A stretch of 64,000 bases of DNA from an uncultured Nocardioides sp. (GCF_947488515.1 NZ_CANKZF010000003.1:1-64000); one strand, 5' to 3'; shown: positions 52,905-62,538, counted from the first letter of the stretch. Numbers and translations: made by a program. Notes: generated by a model not told the origin, from the sequence alone.

Positions 52905-55883
52905 ATGACGTCCGCCGGGACCTACGTCCGCAAGGGCTTCGTCGACGGAGCCGCGGCAGCACGCGGGATCGAGCAGCTCGGCGACGCCGGCCTGCCGCTG
53001 ACCGACGAGCTCGCAGCGTCGGCCGATCCCGACGCCGCGCTCGACGGGCTGCTGCGGCTGGTCGACGCCCTCGACGAGCAGTCGGAGGGTGCCGGGCGGG
53101 ACATGCTCGCCGAGGTCGCCGACGACGAGGGCACCGCCATGCGGCTGTGCAGCGTCCTCGGCGCGAGCACGGCACTCGCCCACCACCTCGCGCGCCACCC
53201 CGAGCAGTGGCGCGAGCTGACCGACCCCACGCTGGGCAGCACCCGCCCGGCGGCGTACGCCCTGCGCGAGGCGATGCTGACCGCGGTCGGCGCCGACCCG
53301 CACGCCGACGAGCCCGTGGCCGGGCTGCCGGACAAGGAGGCCGTCGACGCCTTGCGGGTGGAGTACCGCCGCCACCTGCTGCGGCTGGCCTCGCGCGACC
53401 TCGCCCACCACGTCGGTCTCGACGACGCCGCCGCCGAGATCTCCGACCTCGCGGGTGCGACCCTCGACGGCGCGCTGGCCGTCGCCCGCGCCCGGGTCGG
53501 CGAGCCGGCGCACGCGGTGCGCCTCGCGATCATCGCGATGGGCAAGTGCGGCGGCCACGAGCTCAACTACATCTCGGACGTGGACGTGGTCTTCGTCCAC
53601 GAGCCCGTGGACGGCGCCGACGAGGGAACGGCACTCCGAGCCGCCACCCAGCTCGCGTCGCACCTGATGCGGATCTGCTCCGACCACACTCGCGAGGGAA
53701 CGATCTGGCCGGTCGACGCCAACCTGCGGCCCGAGGGCAGCCAGGGCCCGCTCGTGCGGACGATCGCCAGCCACCAGGGCTACTACGAGAAGTGGGCGAA
53801 GACCTGGGAGTTCCAGGCGCTGCTCAAGGCGCGGCCGGTGGCCGGCGACATCGAGCTGGGCCGGCGCTACGTCGAGATGGTCGCGCCGATGGTGTGGAGC
53901 GCCGCCGGTCGTGACGGCTTCGTGGCCGACGTGCAGGCGATGCGCCGCCGGGTGGTCGACCACATCCCGGCCCACGAGGCGGAGCGGCAGATCAAGCTCG
54001 GCTCGGGCGGGCTGCGCGACGTCGAGTTCGCCGTTCAGCTCCTGCAGCTCGTGCACGGCAGGTCCGACCCGTCGCTGCGGGAGGGCGCGACGCTGAGCGC
54101 GCTGGCCCGCCTCAGCGAGGGCGGCTACGTCGGCCGCGAGGACGGCGAGAAGCTCCACGAGGCCTACACGTTCCTCCGCACCCTCGAGCACCGGATCCAG
54201 CTGCACCAGCTGCGGCGCACGCACGTCCTGCCCGACGACGAGGCGTCCCTGCGCCGGCTCGGCCGGTCGATCGGCATCTTCTCCGAGCCCTCCGCCCAGC
54301 TCGACCGCCAGTGGCGCCACCATCGGCGCGAGGTGCGCCGGCTCCACGAGAAGCTCTTCTACCGCCCGCTCCTCGGCGCGGTCGCCAAGCTGCCCGGCCC
54401 CGAGGCGCGGCTGTCGCTCGAGGCGGCGGAGGCCCGGCTGTCCGCGCTGGGCTACGCCGACCCGCGGGCCGCGCTGCGCCACCTCGAGGCGCTGACGAGC
54501 GGGGTCTCGCGCACCTCCGACATCCAGCGCACCCTGCTGCCGGTGCTGCTGGAGTGGTTCGCCGACTCGCCCGACCCGGACGCCGGTCTGTTCGGCTTCC
54601 GCCGGATCAGCGAGAGCCTGGGCCGCAGCCCGTGGTACCTGACGATGCTGCGCGACGAGGGTCAGGTCGCCCAGCGGCTCGCCGTCGTGCTCGGCACCTC
54701 GCGCTACGCGACCGACCTCCTCGAGCGCGAGCCGCAGGGCGTGAAGATGCTGGGGGAGTCGCTCGTCCCGCTGAGCGCCGAGGCCGCGCTGGCGGAGATG
54801 CAGTCGCTGCTCGAGCGGGCCGAGACGCCCGAGGCCGCGGTCGTGGCGGTGCGGGCCGTACGCCGCCGCGAGCTGCTGCGGATCGCGTGCGGAGACCTCG
54901 TGGCGGGCACCGACGTGGCGGTGGTCGGGCAGGGCCTGAGCCGGCTCACCGACGCGACGCTGCAGGCCACGCTCGACATCGCGACCGAGTCCGTGCGCCG
55001 GCAGCGCGGGCTGGACGCCCCCGCCAGCCGGATCGCGGTGATCGCCATGGGGCGCTACGGCGGCTTCGAGCTGTCCTACGGCAGCGACGCCGACGTGATG
55101 TTCGTCCACCAGCCGGCCGACGGCGTCGAGGCCCAGGCCGCGTCGTCGTACGCCACTGCCGTGGTCGCGGAGGTACGACGCCTGCTCTCCCTTCCGGCGA
55201 GCGACCCCCCGCTGGAGGTCGACGCCGACCTGCGCCCGGAGGGCAAGAACGGCCCGATGGTGCGCACCGTCGAGTCCTACGCCGCCTACTACGCGAAGTG
55301 GTCGCACGTGTGGGAGTTCCAGGCGTTGCTCCGCGCCGACGCCGTCGCGGGCGACCCCGACCTGCGTGCCCGCTTCACCGAGCTGATCGACCCGCTGCGC
55401 TTCCCGGCCGACGGGATCCCGGAGTCCGCGGTCGTGGAGGTACGCCGGATCAAGGCGCGCGTCGACGACGAGCGGCTGCCGCGCGGCGCCGACCGCCACA
55501 CCCACCTCAAGCTCGGGCGCGGTGGCCTGGCCGACGTCGAGTGGACGGTGCAGCTGCTCCAGATGCGGCACGCCGGCACGGTGGAGGGGCTGCGGACGCC
55601 CCAGACGCTGCCCGCGCTGCAGGCGGCGGTCGACGCCGACCTGATCTCCGCGGGGGACGCCGAGACCCTGGCCGAGGCGTGGCGGCTGGTGAGCCGGGTG
55701 CGCAACGCCGTGACCCTCGTGCGCGGCAAGCCCTCCGACCAGCTGCCCCGCGACGCGCGCGAACGGGCGGCGGTCGCGCAGGTGCTGGGCTACCCCCAGG
55801 GGGCGTCGGACCAGATGGTCAACGACTACCTCCGGACCACGCGGCGGGCGCACGCGGTGGTGGAGCGGGTGTTCTGGGCATGA
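52905..55883 (+). CDS. glnE: bifunctional glutamine synthetase adenylyltransferase/deadenylase
   Basis: 992 residues, complete. It adds and removes AMP on glutamine synthetase. Two nucleotidyltransferase halves: the N-terminal deadenylase with MGKCGGHELNYISDVDVVFV near 210-230 and the C-terminal adenylylase with MGRYGGFELSYGSDADVMFV near 713-732, each followed by a GlnD/PII-uridylyltransferase-like helical domain containing LKLGRGGLADVEW or IKLGSGGLRDVEF. Transcribed with glnA. Confidence 0.96.
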   Translation: MTSAGTYVRKGFVDGAAAARGIEQLGDAGLPLTDELAASADPDAALDGLLRLVDALDEQSEGAGRDMLAEVADDEGTAMRLCSVLGASTALAHHLARHPEQWRELTDPTLGSTRPAAYALREAMLTAVGADPHADEPVAGLPDKEAVDALRVEYRRHLLRLASRDLAHHVGLDDAAAEISDLAGATLDGALAVARARVGEPAHAVRLAIIAMGKCGGHELNYISDVDVVFVHEPVDGADEGTALRAATQLASHLMRICSDHTREGTIWPVDANLRPEGSQGPLVRTIASHQGYYEKWAKTWEFQALLKARPVAGDIELGRRYVEMVAPMVWSAAGRDGFVADVQAMRRRVVDHIPAHEAERQIKLGSGGLRDVEFAVQLLQLVHGRSDPSLREGATLSALARLSEGGYVGREDGEKLHEAYTFLRTLEHRIQLHQLRRTHVLPDDEASLRRLGRSIGIFSEPSAQLDRQWRHHRREVRRLHEKLFYRPLLGAVAKLPGPEARLSLEAAEARLSALGYADPRAALRHLEALTSGVSRTSDIQRTLLPVLLEWFADSPDPDAGLFGFRRISESLGRSPWYLTMLRDEGQVAQRLAVVLGTSRYATDLLEREPQGVKMLGESLVPLSAEAALAEMQSLLERAETPEAAVVAVRAVRRRELLRIACGDLVAGTDVAVVGQGLSRLTDATLQATLDIATESVRRQRGLDAPASRIAVIAMGRYGGFELSYGSDADVMFVHQPADGVEAQAASSYATAVVAEVRRLLSLPASDPPLEVDADLRPEGKNGPMVRTVESYAAYYAKWSHVWEFQALLRADAVAGDPDLRARFTELIDPLRFPADGIPESAVVEVRRIKARVDDERLPRGADRHTHLKLGRGGLADVEWTVQLLQMRHAGTVEGLRTPQTLPALQAAVDADLISAGDAETLAEAWRLVSRVRNAVTLVRGKPSDQLPRDARERAAVAQVLGYPQGASDQMVNDYLRTTRRAHAVVERVFWA

Positions 55884-55926
55884 AGCGTTTTGCTTCATCC
55901 ATAGACAAATGAAGCAATGACCTTCA
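55881..55926 (+). promoter_or_regulatory. two TGAAG/CTTCA inverted repeats upstream of satD
   Basis: TGAAGC-N5-GCTTCA (55881-55897) and TGAAG-N7-CTTCA (55910-55926), 29 bases centre to centre, flank the sequence CATAGACAAA that could hold the -10. They end 10 bases before the satD-family start. Probable operators, perhaps for SatD itself. Confidence 0.55.
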
Positions 55927-55936
55927 TCATCGAGAG

Positions 55937-56611
55937 GTGTCCGAGACTGCTGTCGCCACCCTGATCGGGGACCTCGTCGGCTCCCGATCATCGCAGGACC
56001 GCGCGGTCCTGCACCAGCACCTCGACGCGGCCCTCGCCGAGGTCAACGACCTGCTCCACCCCGTGCGGCCGATGTGGATCACCGCGGGCGACGAGTACCA
56101 GGGCGTCTTCGCCACGGTCGCGGAGGCCGTGCAGGCCACGCTGCTGGTCCGGCTGCGGATGCTGCCGGCCTACGACATCCGGCACGGCATCGGCTGGGGG
56201 ACGACGACCATGCTCGACGGGGAGGCGGGTATCGAGGACGGTCCGGGCTGGTGGGCCGCCCGCGCTGCCATCGAGGCGGTGGCGAGCGCCGAGGCCAGCG
56301 CCGCCCACCGCTGGCTCCGGACGGCGTACGTCGTCGCGGACGACGCCGCGGGCGCTGCGGACCCCGGGCTGGTCAACGCCGGGCTCGTGCTGCGCGACGA
56401 GCGGGTCACCGGCCTGTCGGAGCGCTCGGTGTCGGTGCTGCGTGGTCTGCTGTCACACGTGACCCAGCGCGACGTCGCCGAGGCGTTGGGGATCAGCGCT
56501 TCCGCGGTGTCGCAGCGGGTGCGTGCCGACGGGCTGGCGGCGATCGTCGCCGCCCACCACCTGCTGGTGCCCGTTGATCCGGGCACGGAGACCGGGGGAG
56601 GAGATCGATGA
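55937..56611 (+). CDS. SatD-family protein with C-terminal helix-turn-helix
   Basis: 224 residues from GTG 55937. The N-terminal region (VATLIGDLVGSRSSQDRAVL, WITAGDEYQGVF) is the SatD family signature; the C-terminal QRDVAEALGISASAVSQRVR is a helix-turn-helix. SatD proteins are widespread but poorly understood; the HTH and the upstream repeats suggest an autoregulator. It overlaps the next membrane-protein gene by 4 bases. Confidence 0.85.
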   Translation: MSETAVATLIGDLVGSRSSQDRAVLHQHLDAALAEVNDLLHPVRPMWITAGDEYQGVFATVAEAVQATLLVRLRMLPAYDIRHGIGWGTTTMLDGEAGIEDGPGWWAARAAIEAVASAEASAAHRWLRTAYVVADDAAGAADPGLVNAGLVLRDERVTGLSERSVSVLRGLLSHVTQRDVAEALGISASAVSQRVRADGLAAIVAAHHLLVPVDPGTETGGGDR

Positions 56612-57342
56612 GCTGGCTCGGGATCCTGCTGATCGGCTTCGCCGTGACCGACCTGACCCACTCGGTGCGCCGCACGCGCTACCTGCCCGAGTGCGTCGGT
56701 GCCCTGGTGGCGCTCTGCGTCGGCCTGCTCGCGGGCCTGACGTCGGGGCGTGACGTCGCCGCGCTGCTCGTCATCGTCGCCGTCGTGCTGGTGTGGGGGC
56801 TGACCGTCACGTGGGGCTTCGGCCACCCCGGGCCGAAGGCCGCCCGGCTGCCGCTCGCCGTCTTCGTCGCCTCGCTGGTGGGGGCGATCGCCTGTTCGGG
56901 GCTCGCGCCGACGGCTGCCGGCCCGCTCGCGCGGTGGCTGGAGTCGCTGGCCATCGCCGACCTGAGCACCGTGTCGGCCGACCGCTTCCTGCTGCTGTTC
57001 GGCGCCTTCGCCATCCAGCTCTCCACCGGCAACGTGCTCGTCCGCCTGGTGCTGAAGGCGACCGGCACGATCAACCCACGCTCCGACGGGGGGATGCCGC
57101 CGACCCAGCTCAAGGGTGGTCGGCTCCTCGGACCGCTCGAGCGGATCTTCATCCTGGCCCTCGCCCTCGGGGGCCAGGTGACCGCCGCCAGCGTGGTCGT
57201 CGCAGCGAAGGGGCTGCTCCGCTTTCCCGAGCTCTCCTCGCGCCACGAGCAGCAGACCGTCCACGAGATGACCGAGTACTTCCTGCTCGGGTCGTTCGCG
57301 TCGTGGCTCGTGGCGCTGGGGTCCTTCGTGCTGGTGGTCTGA
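56608..57342 (+). CDS. multi-pass membrane protein paired with SatD
   Basis: 244 residues, ATG overlapping the satD stop (ATGA). About six hydrophobic helices (LLIGFAVTDLTHSV, LVALCVGLLAGLTS, LLVIVAVVLVWGLTVTW, LAVFVASLVGAIAC, FLLGSFASWLVALGSFVLVV). It resembles DUF3307-like membrane proteins that accompany SatD elsewhere. Function unknown. Confidence 0.75.
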   Translation: MSWLGILLIGFAVTDLTHSVRRTRYLPECVGALVALCVGLLAGLTSGRDVAALLVIVAVVLVWGLTVTWGFGHPGPKAARLPLAVFVASLVGAIACSGLAPTAAGPLARWLESLAIADLSTVSADRFLLLFGAFAIQLSTGNVLVRLVLKATGTINPRSDGGMPPTQLKGGRLLGPLERIFILALALGGQVTAASVVVAAKGLLRFPELSSRHEQQTVHEMTEYFLLGSFASWLVALGSFVLVV

Positions 57343-57510
57343 CGACGCCATCGAACACCCTTGCGAATATGCTCTGGCGCGAGTAAGATGTCACTGAACC
57401 TCGGATGAGGTGTGCTACGAGGGCCTTGGCCCAGTTGGCGTCCTGGTGACGACCCGTTGACCTGCCGCACGTGTGTGCGGCGTGGAACCCGTCGTCGGAG
57501 GAGGCCGCCC

Positions 57511-58779
57511 GTGACTCGTCACCCGATCATCGCTGCGGCCTGCGACGTGCGGGCCTCGCTCAAGGCCGTGGCGGGTGCGAACCCGACGTTCATGGCGGCC
57601 GGTGAGAAGGCGAGCGCGTTGCGTGAGCTGGTCGCGGCGGAGGCCCAGCTGGTGGAGCTGCGGTTGCGGGTCCTGGCTGATGCGGGTGACCTCGCCGCCG
57701 GCACGGCGGCGAGGGATGCGGCGGGGTGGGTGGCGCAGCAGACCCGGGTGTCGTACGCCGACGCGCGAGCCGACCTGCGCCTCGCCGGGGCGTTGGACCG
57801 CGAGCGTCCGGTGCTGGCGGCGGCGATGCGGGAGGGCGGCGCGTCGCTGGCCCAGGCGCGGGTGATCGACCGCGCGCTCGGCTTGTTGCCGGCTGGGGTG
57901 GATGCGGGAACGGTGGCGCTGGCCGAGGCGCACCTCGTCGACCGGGCCAAGGAGTTCGGTCCCAAGGAGCTCGGCCGCATCGGCCGGCGGATCCTCGACG
58001 TCGTCGCCCCCGAGATCGCCGAGGCCGCCGAGGCCGCCCGCCTGGCCGACCTCGAAGCCCACGCCGAGCAGCACACCCGGCCGACGATGCGCCGCCTCGG
58101 CGACGGCACCACCCGCATCTCCTCCCGGCTCCCGGACGCGGCCGCGACCCGGCTCGCGACCTACCTCGAGGCGTTCACCAACCCGCGCGTCGCCGGAGAG
58201 CGGGGCAGTGAGCCTGTCGGTGATCTGGTGGCGCGGCTGGCGTACCCGAAGCGGATGGGTCAGGCGTTCGTCCAGCTCCTCGAGTCCCTCGACCCGACCC
58301 GGCTCCCGATCCACGGCGGGGACGCCACCACCGTCGTGGTCACCATCGACCTCGACGCCCTGAAGGCCGACCTCGCCACCGCCGACCTCATCGGCGCCGG
58401 CCTCGTCCCGGGCGACGACCTCACCGGCGAGGCCATCACCGCAGCCCACGCCCGACGCCTGGCCTGTACAGCGAAGATCCTCCCCGTCGTCCTCGGCGGC
58501 GACAGCCTCCCCCTCGACCTCGGCCGCACCCGCCGGCTCTACACACCAGCCCAACGCAAGGCACTCCTGGTCCGCGACCACACCTGCCGCGCCGAAGGCT
58601 GCGACATCCCCGGCACCTGGTGCGAAGCCCACCACCTCCACCCCTGGCACACCGGCGGACCCACCGACCTCGACAACGGCGTGCTCTTCTGCAGCCACCA
58701 CCACCATCGTGCCCACGAACCACGATGGCGCCTCGAGCGACTGGCCAACGGCGACCACCGCTTCCACCCACGCAGATAG
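57511..58779 (+). CDS. DUF222/HNH endonuclease-like protein (13E12 repeat family)
   Basis: 422 residues from GTG 57511 with GGAGGAGG upstream. An N-terminal helical DUF222 region is followed by a C-terminal HNH domain: DHTCRAEGCDIPGTWCEAHH, LDNGVLFCSHHHHRAHEP. This is the mycobacterial 13E12 (REP-like) family, present in many copies per actinobacterial genome and suspected to be nuclease-like and mobile; no transposase or repeats flank this copy. Confidence 0.9.
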   Translation: MTRHPIIAAACDVRASLKAVAGANPTFMAAGEKASALRELVAAEAQLVELRLRVLADAGDLAAGTAARDAAGWVAQQTRVSYADARADLRLAGALDRERPVLAAAMREGGASLAQARVIDRALGLLPAGVDAGTVALAEAHLVDRAKEFGPKELGRIGRRILDVVAPEIAEAAEAARLADLEAHAEQHTRPTMRRLGDGTTRISSRLPDAAATRLATYLEAFTNPRVAGERGSEPVGDLVARLAYPKRMGQAFVQLLESLDPTRLPIHGGDATTVVVTIDLDALKADLATADLIGAGLVPGDDLTGEAITAAHARRLACTAKILPVVLGGDSLPLDLGRTRRLYTPAQRKALLVRDHTCRAEGCDIPGTWCEAHHLHPWHTGGPTDLDNGVLFCSHHHHRAHEPRWRLERLANGDHRFHPRR

Positions 58780-58919
58780 ATCGGAGCGTAGGAGTCCAGC
58801 GACTGTCCGCCGCGTGTCGGCGCATGGTGATCGTTGCGGAGCTGTCGATTGGACAGTGGACCCCGGGTGGCATGACGTTGCGCCTTACCGAATCCCCTTC
58901 GGAGCCGAAAGCTCTCAGC

Positions 58920-60272
58920 TCAGGCGAGGGCAGAGTCGGGTATCCAGTTCCCGTGGAATCCCTGCGGCACCCGGACCGGAAGGTGGACCGTGGCCACTGG
59001 ATGTCCGAAGTCGTGAGCATCGATGATCACCAGGTCGCTGGCGCCGCGCGTGGCGTCGTACACATAGCCCATGAGCCAACCGTCGTCCTCGCCGGCCGCA
59101 CTGTCGGCCGGGACGAACACCATCTCGCTGGCGATGTGGCCGGAGCCTAGGTCCATCTCGGCGGTGGTGCCGCCGACAAGGTCGTGCTTGCGGATGGCAG
59201 TTCGAGGGTCATCGCCAAGGGCGCCCAGGTCGAGCACCGTGGACTGGCCGACCGTGTAACCGTAGCGGTGGCGGCGGCTAGTGAGGCGTTCGTCCCCGCG
59301 GGGGAACTCCGTGCCGCGATCGTCGATCGTCTCGGTGAGGACCTTGCGTGCCCGCGGGTCGATCGTCCAGCGCTCCAGACGGGGGCGATCGGACACGGGC
59401 TCGCCGTCCTCGGCGAAGGCATGGTCGTGCACCACGAGGTCGATGATCACTCGATCACCGTCGTCGAAGGCGTTGAGCGGGTGATAGACGAAGCACGGCT
59501 CGACGTCGATCCACACGACGTCGGACGCGGTGCCGGTCCGGGGCAGGAGCCCGACCCGGGCCCCGTTGTCCGGGCGCCAGCGGAAGGGCAAGGCGAGACC
59601 TTGGAGGGCAAGCTCCAGGTCGAAGAGCACCGGCAGGTCGAAGAGCACGACCCGTGACGCGGTCAAGCCCATGTCGTGGAGCATGACCGGAGCCGGAAGG
59701 TCGATGTCGACGGTGCGGATGAGCACCCCGGCAGAGTCCATCACGTGATAGCGCAACGCGGGGTTGTCGAAGCCGTAGCTCATCACGTGCATCTCGCCGG
59801 TGCTCGGGTCGAACTTGGGGTGAGCGTTGATGCCTCCAGGGAGAGGGCCGCCGAAGTTGCGAGTGGCGACCGTGTCCAGGTCACCTGTCAGTTCATAGGG
59901 CAGCGACCCCTCGGTCACAGCCAGGATCCGGCCGGCGTGGGCGAACACGTTGGTGTTGCCCGAGCCGGCGTACCACCCGCCGTCCTCGCGGGGCACCGCT
60001 GACTCAGCGAAGTGCGCGCTCGCCTCGGGGCTGCGCACCCAGCGGTTGCGGTACCAGCGTGGCCGGCCGCCGTGGAGGTCGACGCCGTGCACCATCCCGT
60101 CGCCTGCAAACCAGTGGTACGTGTCGGCCTGGGCTGCGAACGGGTTGGGCCCGGTGCGGATGTACCTGCCCGCCAGGCCCGGCGGCACCGCGCCCGTGAC
60201 CTCGAGATCCGTAGCGGTCAGCTCAGTGGCCACGGGCGCAAAGTTGCCGTCGAGGTACTTCGCTGCAGTCAT
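58920..60272 (-). CDS. carotenoid oxygenase family protein
   Basis: 450 residues from ATG 60272 (AGGGAG 6 bases upstream; the frame is open to 60443 but has no better start). The seven-bladed propeller fold has four iron-binding histidines visible: His151 (NAHPKFD), His199 (MLHDMGLT), His264 (YHPLNAFDDGD) and His440 (GFHGNW). It cleaves carotenoid or stilbene double bonds with O2. No carotenoid genes flank it, so the substrate may be a lignostilbene-type aromatic. Confidence 0.92.
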   Translation of the reverse strand: MTAAKYLDGNFAPVATELTATDLEVTGAVPPGLAGRYIRTGPNPFAAQADTYHWFAGDGMVHGVDLHGGRPRWYRNRWVRSPEASAHFAESAVPREDGGWYAGSGNTNVFAHAGRILAVTEGSLPYELTGDLDTVATRNFGGPLPGGINAHPKFDPSTGEMHVMSYGFDNPALRYHVMDSAGVLIRTVDIDLPAPVMLHDMGLTASRVVLFDLPVLFDLELALQGLALPFRWRPDNGARVGLLPRTGTASDVVWIDVEPCFVYHPLNAFDDGDRVIIDLVVHDHAFAEDGEPVSDRPRLERWTIDPRARKVLTETIDDRGTEFPRGDERLTSRRHRYGYTVGQSTVLDLGALGDDPRTAIRKHDLVGGTTAEMDLGSGHIASEMVFVPADSAAGEDDGWLMGYVYDATRGASDLVIIDAHDFGHPVATVHLPVRVPQGFHGNWIPDSALA

Positions 60273-60447
60273 CGCCTGCTCCCTGGCATCGGGCAGCCCA
60301 GCCGGGCATTCCCCCAATAGACACCCCCGCCTGCCATGCGTCAATGCGCCGCTGCCGGGCACGTCGACCGGTATGCCGTGCGGTTTGGATGCACCGCTTG
60401 AGGACTGACGAAGACAGGGAGCAGCCGCGCTGAGGCCCGTCATGCGG

Positions 60448-61191
60448 TCAAAACCTGGCCGTGCCTTTGAACCGGATGACGCCGTTGCCCTTAATCACAA
60501 TTTTGTGCTTGGAAGGAGACAGCGCCTTCGATTGCCACTTCCGGCTCGTGCTAGGCCCTTGGCTGAACGAGAGGACCTGACGCCCGTCGATCTTCACCAG
60601 CCACTTGAACTTCTTGCCCTGGATGCTCCCAGCCGGCAATGGCTTTGTGGCGAGACGAACCTCGAAGCGGCGAGCACCGACAAGCTTGAAGACCCTCGGC
60701 GTTTTGCCCTCCACGTCAACCACTGGGGCCGGCGAGGGTGGCGGGGGAGATGGCGGAGGCGGAGCTGGTGGAGCCGGTGGCGGGAAGACAGTGAACGAAA
60801 CCGGCGCGGCGTTCACTGACGAATTGTTGAACTCGAAGTCGTAGGCAGTGCCCTCGACAAGGGAAATCGTGTAGAGACCATCCGGGTCCAGGCTGGAGCA
60901 GATGAAAACCTCCCCGCGGTAGGTCCCAGGGTCTTCGAGAAACTCATAGTACGAGTCGACGAATTCGCCCTGCGGCCCCGTGACTCGGACTTCGACATCG
61001 ATCTCGTCGGTAGTCGACCCGAAGGCGACACTCATGTCGAAAGGGTGGTAGACGCAAGCGCCCGCCACCTTGGTGAAGTTCGCGGCTGTGAAGGAGATGG
61101 AGTCTCCCGGGAACGCCTGCGCAGGCATGGGCACGCACACCGTCGCGGCGGTCGCGACAAGACCCGCAACCCAGGCAGCCACTCGTTTCAT
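60448..61191 (-). CDS. secreted protein with Pro-rich linker
   Basis: 247 residues, ATG 61191. Signal peptide ending MPAQA-FPGD; an immunoglobulin-like beta domain (about 27-135, with two cysteines), a Pro-rich linker of about 25 residues (residues 138-160) and a basic C-terminal domain of beta strands (VFKLVGARRFEVRLATKPLP, FKWLVKIDGRQVLSFSQG). Looks like a cell-surface or wall-binding protein. Codon use is less GC-biased than the upstream genes. Confidence 0.7.
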   Translation of the reverse strand: MKRVAAWVAGLVATAATVCVPMPAQAFPGDSISFTAANFTKVAGACVYHPFDMSVAFGSTTDEIDVEVRVTGPQGEFVDSYYEFLEDPGTYRGEVFICSSLDPDGLYTISLVEGTAYDFEFNNSSVNAAPVSFTVFPPPAPPAPPPPSPPPPSPAPVVDVEGKTPRVFKLVGARRFEVRLATKPLPAGSIQGKKFKWLVKIDGRQVLSFSQGPSTSRKWQSKALSPSKHKIVIKGNGVIRFKGTARF

Positions 61192-61577
61192 GTATCCCCC
61201 AAGTGGGATAAGTGGTGAAGTTCTGACGCTACGTCCGCGCGCCTGCTTTGAACAGGGTTGGGCCGCGAACCCGGAGAGGAGGCGATGTCAGTGGGCGCTA
61301 TGCCACCGTTCGCCGCCTGTCGCTTGGCCACCCCGGGCAGCACATACCGCCGCGAGCGCGTGGGTCCATAACCGCGCCTCGACCTGAATCGGTTCTCGGT
61401 GCTGGGGGGACCTGCACGTCAGATTGGTCCGTTCAAGTTGCGGCCATGGATGCGTCTGAGCACATCGATTCCGTTGAGCCGCCCAAGCCGCAGGACTTGG
61501 GCGTAGGACGAGTCCTCCTGACTTGGCGACCGCGTCGTGGCGCCGACTGCCCTGCGCAGCCAAGCCGTCCGGCTGAA
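61192..61577. other. intergenic stretch without a supported gene
   Basis: 386 bases. Open frames here have no ribosome site, no recognisable product and weak third-position bias. The part just upstream of 61192 may carry the promoter of the secreted protein gene; I see no clear -35/-10 pair. No RNA structure recognised. Confidence 0.5.
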
Positions 61578-61706
61578 TCAATGCCCGTGTCGATCCAGCC
61601 ACTCGTGGTCGTCCCGCCACTGATAGACCAGCGCCGCGACGAGTGTGAGCGAGACCAGCATGCAGATGACGACAAACAAGGCGTCAGAGACTGCATCCAT
61701 GCTCAC
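61578..61706 (-). CDS. possible single-helix membrane peptide (42 residues)
   Basis: GTG 61706 (or ATG 61700, with GGTGAG before it) to TGA 61578. The peptide has one hydrophobic helix (ALFVVICMLVSLTLVAALVY) followed by QWRDDHEWLDRHGH. The clean transmembrane segment with a charged end makes chance less likely, but support is limited. Confidence 0.35.
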   Translation of the reverse strand: MSMDAVSDALFVVICMLVSLTLVAALVYQWRDDHEWLDRHGH

Positions 61707-62103
61707 CAGTGTGCTCGGTCGTCTCCCGTTTGTCGCGCACTGCCGAGCCGACCGCGCGCCAGCATCCGGTCAGCGGGCCTGGCGCCGCGGTGGTCGGCCG
61801 TCAAGCTCACTCAGTTGCTGCCAGCAAGGCGTGCAACGGCCGCGGAGGGGTACTGGCTGAATGCGTGCTCGCCGACGTCTTACCTTCGGGCGAGACACGC
61901 TCACGCCCTAGGGTGGGAGCACGGCGAGCACGCCCCGACCAAGAGCGCACAATTCGGAGACCTGCGCCTTTTCGCCGCCTGTCCGCGCAGCTGCGACAGC
62001 CGACATGCCACGTTGAGGCCGTGTGGGCGCCGACCGCATGACGCGCGAGCGCACGCCGGCGCGAGTACGGCGGGCGATCTCGTTGCCGTCGGGCGAGGAG
62101 CGA
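61707..62103. other. intergenic stretch without a supported gene
   Basis: 397 bases. Several overlapping open frames on both strands are Arg/Pro-rich and look like GC-driven chance frames. No terminator, tRNA or repeat is recognised. It may be a decayed gene region. Confidence 0.45.
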
Positions 62104-62406
62104 CTACGACAGGAGCCGCCAGCCCGCCCACCCGGGAGAGAAGTCCTTGTGGGTCTTGTGCGCGAACGCGTACTCGCCCAGCGCGCGTAGGCATCGTTGC
62201 GGAAGCCGGCAGGGCTCGCTGGCCCGGCAGGTGTCGCGAGCCATGTCGAGCAGGACATGCTGGACGATGTCGCATTGATCGAGCAGTGCCTCGTCTACAG
62301 GGGTTGTCAGGAGACCACCCAGTCGGTCTTCTTCGACACGGGCGGCCACGAAGGCGAGCAGGCCGGCTACCGTCGCGTCACCGCACTTCACCTCGGCCTC
62401 CGGCAT
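62104..62406 (-). CDS. DUF6221-like protein
   Basis: 100 residues from ATG 62406. LLAFVAARVEEDRL near the start and LRALGEYAFAHKTHKDFSPG near the end resemble the short actinobacterial DUF6221 family (LxxxRLDEDE ... LRLLALPYADHPDY). No function is known. No good ribosome site; GTG or ATG codons further upstream (to 62505) are less likely starts. Confidence 0.5.
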   Translation of the reverse strand: MPEAEVKCGDATVAGLLAFVAARVEEDRLGGLLTTPVDEALLDQCDIVQHVLLDMARDTCRASEPCRLPQRCLRALGEYAFAHKTHKDFSPGWAGWRLLS

Positions 62407-62538
62407 GGCGTCAGTGTGGGGGCGGCGCAGCGGGGAAGGTACCCCCTCCGGGGCGAGTGTCATTGGCGTACGGGCCCTTTGACGCCGTGCGTCGGGAGGG
62501 TTCACGGGGCTGGTTGCGGACGGCTGGGCGCTGAGGCA

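Noticed and set aside
52422..55991. 1189-codon open frame opposite glnA/glnE
   Set aside because: A shadow frame spanning two certain genes; product is low-complexity Arg/Val/Gly/Leu-rich without a motif.
57393..57420. TGAACC near 57393 as a sixth ECF promoter
   Set aside because: The base pattern 15-17 positions downstream does not contain CGT, and the following gene is unrelated to the cluster.
57511..58779. DUF222/HNH gene as a mobile element
   Set aside because: The family is multicopy, but no terminal inverted repeats, target duplication, transposase or reverse transcriptase is visible here.
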